Shown here in pieces: positions 7,157 to 12,007 of a DNA stretch of 12,007 bases (position 1 is its first letter; each line of letters opens with the position of its first letter). The notes beneath the pieces are model-generated. The model saw only the letters and a program-made list of their open reading frames with translations. It ran no database searches and was not told where the DNA came from. Source of the DNA: Comamonadaceae bacterium (GTDB lineage Bacteria > Pseudomonadota > Gammaproteobacteria > Burkholderiales > Burkholderiaceae_C); NCBI GenBank assembly GCA_947494405.1, contig CANLWQ010000032.1, forward strand, positions 1 to 12,007, given 5' to 3'. Position numbers and translations under genes: made by a program.

Positions 7157-8356
7157 ATGCACCACAACACCTTTCCCCGAAGACAGTTTTTGCAAGGCTT
7201 GGCGAGCTTAGGCCTAGGCGCTGCCCTGCCCTTGGGTCAAAACGCATTCGCCGCTGACAGCCAACGCATATTGGTGGTGGTGGAACTCACCGGCGCCAAC
7301 GACGGCTTCAACACCTTGGTGCCCTACGCCGACGACGCCTATTACCGCTTGCGCCCCAAGATAGGCATTCGCGCCAACAAACTGCGCAAAATTGACGACC
7401 AGTACGGCTTCAACCCCGGTATGGCGGGCTTTGAGCGTTTATTCAAAGACGGGCAGATGGCGGTGGTGCATGGTTGCGGCTATGACAACCCCTCTTACTC
7501 TCATTTCACTTCTGCAGCCTATTGGCATACAGGTGTTCCCAACGGCGGCGAGAGCTACGGTTGGTTGGGCCGTTTGGCGGACGCCATAGATCCACAACTG
7601 ACACCCAATTTTTTAGTGAATATTGACGAGCGCCAATCTTTGGCTGTGCGAGCAGCACGCCATGTGCCGGTGGTATTTGACGACCCTGAGCGGTTTGGCC
7701 GCAAAGGGCTTTACCAAAGCCGCCCCCTGATTGACAAAGATTTAAGCAAAGGCGTGGCCAGCAGCAATGCGTCGCAAAAGTTTTTGGAAGATGTGGCGCA
7801 AAGTGCCAGACAAGCCTCAGAGCAAGTGCGTGCGGCATGGAAGAACTACAAAACACCGGTGGACTACGGCATCTTGCCCATGGATTTACCCAAAGTAGCC
7901 GCCTTGATCGATGCCAAATTGCCTACCCGCATCTACCAAACCGCTTACCGACACAATGCTTTTGACACCCATGTGCACCAATCAGAGTTGCACCAACGTT
8001 TGCTCACCTATGTGTCCGATGGTGTGAGTGGTTTCATGCAAGACATGAAACGCATTGGCCGCGACAAAGACGTGACGGTGATGGTGTATTCCGAGTTTGG
8101 ACGCCGAGCAGCCGAGAACACCAGTTTGGGCACCGACCATGGCACGGCCAATCAGGTGTATTTGGTGGGGCAAGCGATCAAAGGTGGTCACTATGGGCAA
8201 GCGCCCAGTTTGACAAAGCTGAACCGCGAAGGCAATGTGCTGCACACCGTCGACTTTCGCCGTGTGTATGCCACGGTCATGGAGCAATGGATGGGGGCCA
8301 ACAGCCAAAGCTTGCTCAATGGCAAGTTTGAGCCCTTGTCGGTGTTTGCTGCTTGA
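7157..8356 (+). CDS. DUF1501 domain protein, predicted Tat-exported
   Basis: A 399-residue DUF1501 protein, a family related in fold to the alkaline phosphatase/sulfatase superfamily. The N-terminus PRRQFLQG with a hydrophobic stretch and cleavage near AFA (residues 30-32) is a twin-arginine signal, implying folding before export. Family motifs include LTGANDGFNTLVPY (44-57), PSYSHFTSAAYWHTG (112-126), YSEFGRR near residue 310 and GTDHGTANQVYLVG shortly after. The His and Asp residues in the last motifs could ligate metal, but the activity is not established. It starts 2 bp after the DUF1800 stop, so the two are almost certainly co-translated. Its TGA stop overlaps the TTG start of earP. The pair probably acts together in the periplasm or outside the cell (inference). 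Confidence 0.9.
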   Translation: MHHNTFPRRQFLQGLASLGLGAALPLGQNAFAADSQRILVVVELTGANDGFNTLVPYADDAYYRLRPKIGIRANKLRKIDDQYGFNPGMAGFERLFKDGQMAVVHGCGYDNPSYSHFTSAAYWHTGVPNGGESYGWLGRLADAIDPQLTPNFLVNIDERQSLAVRAARHVPVVFDDPERFGRKGLYQSRPLIDKDLSKGVASSNASQKFLEDVAQSARQASEQVRAAWKNYKTPVDYGILPMDLPKVAALIDAKLPTRIYQTAYRHNAFDTHVHQSELHQRLLTYVSDGVSGFMQDMKRIGRDKDVTVMVYSEFGRRAAENTSLGTDHGTANQVYLVGQAIKGGHYGQAPSLTKLNREGNVLHTVDFRRVYATVMEQWMGANSQSLLNGKFEPLSVFAA

Positions 8357-9396
8357 CCACAGCCACATGGTCAAAGCAATGGACGATTTTTTGCCGGGTT
8401 GTCGATAACCACGGAGACATAGGTGTGTGTTGGCGATTGGCCACGCAGTTGGCCGAGCGTGGACATAGCGTGACCTTGTATGTGGATGATGCAAGCGCAC
8501 TGCAGTGGATGGCACCGCTTGGCTCTCCCGGCGTGACTGTGCTGGCTTGGCCTAAAGAGGCGGCTTCATTCGACATTGAAGATACCGCGCAAGTGGTGAT
8601 AGAGGCCTTTGGTTGCGATTTGCCCCAAGGCTATCAAGCCGCCATGGCGGCTTGGCCCAAAGCGCCGGTGTGGATCAACCTCGAATATTTCAGCGCCGAG
8701 GACGAAGCTCTGCGCAACCATGGCCTGCCCTCGCCAGTGCTGCATGGCCCGGCTAAAGGTTTGAGCAAATGGTTTTTTTACCCAGGCCTGAGCGAGAAAA
8801 GTGGCGGCTTGCTGCACGGCCCCAGGCCCCAAGCGGCAATGCCCTTGGCTGACAACTGTTTACGCATCAGCGTCTTTTGCTACGAACCCGCCAGTTTGGG
8901 CAAGTGGCTGAAACAGTTGAGCGAGTTACCCCAAAGCGTGCGCTTGCAAGTGACCGCAGGCCGCGCCACGCAGGCCGTGCGTCTGGCAATGCAAGCGCTT
9001 GAGCCAGACCATCGGCTTGAAGTGAAGGAATTGCCCTATGTGTCGCAGACCGAGTTTGACCAACTCTTGGCCGCGCAAGACCTGAACTTGGTGCGCGGCG
9101 AGGACTCGCTGGCACGGGCCATATGGGCTGGCAAAGCCTTTCTTTGGCAGATTTACCACCAAGACGACGGCGTCCATTTGAGCAAGCTCTCAGCGTTTTT
9201 AAAAGCCAGCCAGGCCCCCGATGTGGTGGTGCAAGCGCATCTGGCTTGGAATGCAGACCAAGCCACAGCCCTGCCGGTTTTAAGCCCCGCTGTGTTGAAA
9301 GAATGGACAGCGTGGGCCATTGATTTGCGCACGCGTTTGAGCCAACAAACCGACTTGCTGACACGCTTAGAAAGCTGGGCGGCGGCGCACGGCTAA
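8353..9396 (+). CDS. earP: EF-P arginine rhamnosyltransferase EarP
   Basis: A 347-residue GT-B inverting glycosyltransferase (GT104, formerly DUF2331) that transfers rhamnose from dTDP-beta-L-rhamnose to Arg32 of EF-P. FCRVVDNHGDIGVCW (13-27) holds the conserved aspartates Asp18 and Asp22, with the same four-residue spacing as Asp13/Asp17 of Pseudomonas putida EarP. VRGEDSLARAIWAGK holds Glu250, equivalent to the catalytically important Glu273 there, followed by FLWQIYHQ. The length is close to the family's (roughly 350-380). The start appears to be TTG at 8353, overlapping the DUF1501 stop in TTGA. No in-frame ATG or GTG fits the N-terminus, and no strong ribosome binding site is seen, so expression probably depends on coupling. 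The identity is confirmed by efp directly downstream. Confidence 0.96.
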   Translation: MTTATWSKQWTIFCRVVDNHGDIGVCWRLATQLAERGHSVTLYVDDASALQWMAPLGSPGVTVLAWPKEAASFDIEDTAQVVIEAFGCDLPQGYQAAMAAWPKAPVWINLEYFSAEDEALRNHGLPSPVLHGPAKGLSKWFFYPGLSEKSGGLLHGPRPQAAMPLADNCLRISVFCYEPASLGKWLKQLSELPQSVRLQVTAGRATQAVRLAMQALEPDHRLEVKELPYVSQTEFDQLLAAQDLNLVRGEDSLARAIWAGKAFLWQIYHQDDGVHLSKLSAFLKASQAPDVVVQAHLAWNADQATALPVLSPAVLKEWTAWAIDLRTRLSQQTDLLTRLESWAAAHG

Positions 9397-9399
9397 AAT
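9394..9399 (+). promoter_or_regulatory. Candidate -10 element for efp
   Basis: TAAAAT overlaps the earP stop codon and lies 26 bp before the efp ATG. It resembles a -10 box and would give efp its own promoter, which would be expected for an abundant translation factor. No matching -35 is found 16-18 bp upstream, and there is no clear Shine-Dalgarno before the ATG, so the call is weak. Confidence 0.25.
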
Positions 9400-9425
9400 A
9401 GCGGCTTTTCCAAGCCCAGAACTTT

Positions 9426-9980
9426 ATGAAAATAGCTCAAGAAATTCGCGCCGGTAACGTCATCATGCACGGCAAAGACCCCATGGTTGTTTTGAAAACC
9501 GAATACAGCCGAGGCGGACGCAACTCCGCCACGGTGCGCATGAAGCTCAAAAGCCTGATTGCCAACTTCAACACCGAGGTGGTGTTCAAGGCCGACGACA
9601 AGATGGACCAAATCGTTTTGGAAAAGAAAGACTGCACCTATTCTTACTTTGCCGACCCCATGTATGTATGGATGGACACCGAGTTCAACCAATACGAAGT
9701 AGAAAACGAAAACATGGGTGACTCGCTCAACTACTTGGAAGACGGCATGACCGCCGAAGTGGTGTTTTATGACGGTAAAGCCATATCAGTGGAACTCCCC
9801 ACCAGCGTGGTGCGTGAAATCACTTGGACCGAACCCGCCGTGAAAGGCGACACCTCTGGCAAAGTGCTCAAGCCCGCGAAAATAGCCACCGGCTTTGATA
9901 TCAATGTGCCTATTTTTGTGGCGCAAGGCGATAAAGTGGAAATTGACACCCGCACCGCCGAATACCGCAAGCGCGTCTAA
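9426..9980 (+). CDS. efp: Translation elongation factor P, Arg32 type
   Basis: A full-length 184-residue EF-P, which binds between the ribosomal P and E sites and promotes peptide-bond formation at consecutive prolines. The N-terminal KOW-like domain (about 1-65) carries the loop SRGGRNSA at residues 28-35, placing Arg32 at the tip. Arg at this position, rather than Lys34, is the form modified with rhamnose by EarP. Two OB-like domains follow (about 68-128 and 130-184). The conserved C-terminal motif [10 protein letters not shown] is intact. The ATG at 9426 gives the standard [12 protein letters not shown] start. It lies 29 bp after earP, so the modifying enzyme and its target are probably co-transcribed. 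It converges on the disrupted glycosyltransferase gene with a 6-bp gap beginning in a T-run but without a convincing hairpin. Confidence 0.97.
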   Translation: MKIAQEIRAGNVIMHGKDPMVVLKTEYSRGGRNSATVRMKLKSLIANFNTEVVFKADDKMDQIVLEKKDCTYSYFADPMYVWMDTEFNQYEVENENMGDSLNYLEDGMTAEVVFYDGKAISVELPTSVVREITWTEPAVKGDTSGKVLKPAKIATGFDINVPIFVAQGDKVEIDTRTAEYRKRV

Positions 9981-9986
9981 TTTTTT

Positions 9987-11349
9987 TCAAGCCCCGGCTG
10001 CGGCCTGGGCAAGCCCTGAACGCCAAGGGCGATAGATGAACGCTGACTTTTCATCTGCTGTGGGCAGCTTGCCAGCCAAACGGCTCATATAGCGTGGAAA
10101 GCAGTACATAGCGCCAGCCACCAATTCGTCAACGCTCAACTGGCGGGGACGATTGGGCATGGGTACCCTGTCATGGGTGAGGCCCCAACCGGCATAAAAA
10201 GAGCGTCCGTAGCAGCTGACTTTTTTGCCACGCAGCAAGGCTTCAAAGCCTGCCAGCGAATTCATGACATGCACCTCGTTGATCTTGGGCAGCAGCTGAC
10301 ACAAGGTGGCATCGCCCACGATTTCATCAAACCATTGGTAGGCTTCTTGGTAGCCAAGACCACCCAACTGCATGTCAGCAAGAACCGCTGGATGGGGTTT
10401 GTAGACGATATAGGCATCGGCATTGGCCTGACACACCGCTTGGAGCAAGCCTAAATTGGTACGAATGCTCTGGGAACCATGCTTGAGCGAAGGGTCGGAC
10501 TCGACCTGACCCACCACCAAAATAACCCTCTCTGCTTTGACGGGTCTACGCCAAGCAGCGCTTTCCCTGCTGAAACGGGTATGCAACTCATCGCAAGCGG
10601 CAATGCAACTCACCACCGAGGCATGGGCCTCCACATGGTCGGCCCATAGCAAAGCCTGCTTCAAGGCCACCCGCCCTTTTCGGTTGCCGGTGGCCACATC
10701 GGGGTGGGGTTTGTAAACGATAAAAGCATCTGGGTGAGCCAAGCGAACGGCTTGCAGCAGCCCAAGATTGGTTTGGATGGAAGTGCAACCTATGCGTTCT
10801 CTTCCAGCGCTGCATGCCCACAAACACCCAGCGTTGATCCAGCCGTGGGCCATGCCACTGCACTGCGGTTTGTTGCTGCAACACCAACCAAGGCATGACA
10901 TCCATCACGCCACCGCGTTGGTGGGTGATGGGGTTGAGGTAGCGGCTGTAGCGCAGGTAGCGGGGCCGAAAGTAGCCCTCTTCCACCACCACCACTTTGA
11001 TGCCCAGCAAGCTGGCCAAAACCATGGCCTTGGCGTGATGCGGCCGCGCTTGGCCAAACAACACAATGCAATCGACCTTGAAAGTGGTGAACATGTATTG
11101 CAAAAACATGGGCCATTCCACCAAAGCACCTCGAAAGCGCATTGGAATACTGGCATTGCAATCCCACTCGTCGCCGCCACTGAAAGCCACCCGGTTGACC
11201 AAGGGCACGCCGTTGTCTTTGAGCCAATGCGTGAGGCGGTCAAAAAATGGCCCAACCGGCCCTTGCAACAGCAACACCGAGCGGCTTTGCAGCAAAGCTG
11301 TCAGCGCGGGATTGCCAGAAACAGTTTGTAAATAAAGATCGTTTTTCAA
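9987..11349 (-). pseudogene. Capsule polysaccharide glycosyltransferase (KpsS/KpsC-like), interrupted by a 211-bp insertion
   Basis: Two reading frames together make one capsule-synthesis-type (PF05159-like) protein. From 11349, frame 1 encodes a KpsS-like N-terminal domain: LLLQGPVGPFF (26-36), FSGGDEW (56-62), LFGQARPHH (97-105) and EEGYFRP (123-129). It runs to VGMQRWKRTH (177-186), then into non-homologous sequence and a stop at 10588. A second frame, ending at 9987, encodes the C-terminal domain: VGQVESD, YKPHP, NSLAGFEALLRGK and YGRSFYAGWGLT. Between them lies an extra copy of part of the C-terminal domain (10585-10795). Without it the two frames join exactly into 383 codons, a normal length. 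Intact relatives transfer Kdo or other sugars in capsule assembly. The start seems to be TTG at 11349, as no ATG or GTG fits. No other capsule gene is in the window. As read, no full protein can be made; an assembly error cannot be excluded. Confidence 0.8.
10585..10795 (-). repeat. 211-bp insertion: fragment of a paralogous KpsC-type gene
   Basis: Read on the minus strand, this segment encodes, in its own frame, GCTSIQTNLGLLQAV, then DAFIVYKPHPDVATGNRKG, then SVVSCIAACDEL. This is the middle of a KpsC-type glycosyltransferase C-terminal domain. Over the first 30 residues it matches 22 of those in the host gene's own copy encoded around 10385-10475, so it is a diverged paralogue and not a fresh tandem duplication. 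It is bounded by GCATA at 10791-10795 and GCATA at 10580-10584. Its length of 211 bp is not a multiple of three, so it shifts the frame. It has no terminal inverted repeats or transposase. The 10-mer TGAGTTGCAT occurs twice near its end, at 10603-10612 and 10581-10590. Confidence 0.75.
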
Positions 11350-11438
11350 TGTTTTTATTCTTGGGCAGGCTACCGCAGTGGTACAACCACCCTAGCAGCT
11401 CCTGAAAAAATGAATGCTTTTTTATGAAATAAATAATA

Positions 11439-11467
11439 ACTTTAACTTAAAATTTATGATAATTCAA
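11439..11467 (-). promoter_or_regulatory. Candidate promoter for the capsule-type gene
   Basis: On the minus strand TTGAAT (11467-11462) and TAAAGT (11444-11439) are separated by 17 bp, each matching the sigma-70 consensus at four of six positions. The predicted leader before TTG 11349 is about 85 nt. In DNA this AT-rich such matches arise easily by chance. Confidence 0.3.
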
Positions 11468-11511
11468 TTTTTACTAATTATTTGTAGCTAATTTATTAAA
11501 TAGCAAAAATA

Positions 11512-11542
11512 AAACCAACTAAGTCAAAGACTTAATTGGTTT
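11512..11542 (-). terminator. Rho-independent terminator downstream of rmuC
   Basis: The arms 11512-11525 and 11529-11542 form a 14-bp stem with a 3-nt loop. In minus-strand RNA all pairs form, one being a G-U wobble; on the plus strand that pair would be a C-A mismatch. The stem is followed on the minus strand by a T-rich run (TTATTTTTGC). It lies 35 bp after the rmuC stop. The stem is AT-rich and therefore of moderate strength. Confidence 0.65.
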
Positions 11543-11577
11543 ATTTAAATAACACAGGCTGAAAGACCCGCCTGAGC

Positions 11578-12007
11578 TCAATCAGGGTCAGCGGTATCCA
11601 AAGTCTCGGAGGCATCCAAAGGCAAACGCGCCAATGCCTCGGCCTCGGGCAGTGCCTCCACGCCTTTCAAGACACGGCGCATTTGCTTGCTGCGGGTATC
11701 GGCGCGGTCCAAAGTATCGGCAGCTTTTTGCACCTGCTCGCGCACCTTGGCCACCCATTCACCATAGCGATCAAACTCGGTTTTAACCGCGCCCAGCACT
11801 TTCCACACTTCAGAGGCTTGCTTCTCCAGCGCCAAGGTGCGAAAACCCATGTGCAAGCTGTTCAAAATAGCCAGCAAAGTCGTGGGCCCCGCCAGCGTGA
11901 CCCGGTAGTCGCGCTGCAAACTGTCCATGAGACCGGGGCGGCGCAGCACCTCGGCATACAAACCTTCCACCGGCAAAAACAAAATCGCAAAGTCGGTGGT
12001 GTGTGGC
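11578..12007 (-). CDS. rmuC: DNA recombination protein RmuC, C-terminal part (window edge)
   Basis: The last roughly 142 codons of rmuC; the gene enters the window in frame from beyond 12007. RmuC has a membrane-anchored or coiled-coil N-terminus and a predicted nuclease-like core, and in E. coli it limits rearrangements at short inverted repeats. Visible here is the conserved segment TTDFAILFLPVEGLYAE (about 11960-12000), followed by LAGPTTLLAILNSLHMGFR, both characteristic of the end of the core. A helical, probably coiled-coil tail with alternating charged residues and an acidic end (LDTADPD) follows. The apparent TTG start at 11982 is internal to the protein. A terminator follows the stop. 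Confidence 0.93.
   Translation of the reverse strand, partial: PHTTDFAILFLPVEGLYAEVLRRPGLMDSLQRDYRVTLAGPTTLLAILNSLHMGFRTLALEKQASEVWKVLGAVKTEFDRYGEWVAKVREQVQKAADTLDRADTRSKQMRRVLKGVEALPEAEALARLPLDASETLDTADPD

Larger units (their letters stand above)
11350..11577. other. AT-rich intergenic region between rmuC and the capsule-type gene
   Basis: A 228-bp gap without a plausible gene, much richer in A and T than its surroundings. It holds the terminator at 11512-11542 and the promoter candidate at 11439-11467. On the minus strand AGGAG (11403-11399) looks like a ribosome binding site, but the frame beginning at the GTG eight bases later closes after six codons. A short hairpin, GTGGT-ACA-ACCAC (11378-11390), follows in the presumed leader. 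Confidence 0.6.

Noticed and set aside
7982..8515. 177-codon open frame on the minus strand across the DUF1501/earP junction
   Set aside because: It is antisense to two well-supported genes; no membrane, signal or family pattern is seen.
8867..9364. 165-codon open frame on the minus strand
   Set aside because: It is antisense to earP, with a composition typical of a shadow frame.
10580..10795. Insertion as a transposable element with a 5-bp target duplication
   Set aside because: The ends are not inverted repeats and the content is part of a glycosyltransferase gene; microhomology-driven copying fits better.
10768..11331. 187-codon open frame on the plus strand
   Set aside because: It is antisense to the KpsS-like N-terminal domain; its His/Gln-rich composition is that of a shadow frame.
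9987..11349. Two separate overlapping capsule genes, or programmed frameshifting
   Set aside because: Neither part alone is a complete glycosyltransferase, the overlap contains a duplicated homologous fragment, and removing exactly 211 bp restores one frame.

Overview
The window reads as a chromosomal segment of a betaproteobacterium, most likely Burkholderiales and close to Comamonadaceae. The strongest evidence is earP directly followed by an efp whose loop residue 32 is arginine, the EF-P arginine-rhamnosylation pair typical of betaproteobacteria and some gammaproteobacteria. The overall protein flavour agrees (RmuC, an exported DUF1800/DUF1501 pair, DUF423, a class I aminotransferase). 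Genes are tightly packed and moderately GC-rich. The two longest gene-free stretches (2076-2258 and 11350-11577) are strikingly AT-rich. I see no tRNA, rRNA, CRISPR array, IS element or phage gene.

Layout. 1-1334 (+): 3' part of an acyl-CoA ligase, cut by the window edge. 1347-2075 (-): alpha/beta hydrolase, convergent with it. 2076-2258: AT-rich divergent control region. 2259-3062 (+): protein with a truncated-globin-like N-terminal half in which proline occupies the proximal-histidine position. 3075-4280 and 4283-4576 (-): a two-gene unit, DUF1330 protein then PLP aminotransferase, 2 bp apart. 4696-4965 (+): small membrane protein. 4907-5296 (-): DUF423 membrane protein whose 3' end overlaps the small membrane gene. 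5334-9980 (+): probable transcription unit DUF1800 - DUF1501 - earP - efp. 9987-11349 (-): a capsule-type glycosyltransferase gene broken by a 211-bp insertion. 11350-11577: AT-rich gap with a candidate promoter and a terminator. 11578-12007 (-): 3' part of rmuC.

How the genes work together. EarP transfers rhamnose from dTDP-rhamnose to Arg32 of EF-P, which then relieves ribosome stalling at polyprolines. The dTDP-rhamnose synthesis genes are not in the window. The DUF1800/DUF1501 pair is predicted to be exported together, by Sec and Tat signals respectively; its function is unknown. The DUF1330-aminotransferase pair looks translationally coupled. The remaining genes appear unrelated to each other.

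Main discovery: the capsule-type gene at 9987-11349 contains 211 bp that resemble a piece of a paralogous KpsC-type gene. The piece is bounded by two copies of GCATA. Removing it on paper restores one uninterrupted 383-codon reading frame, so a single event explains both the frameshift and the duplicated motif. The second item of note is the globin-like protein apparently lacking a heme ligand. I found no convincing new defence or mobile system.
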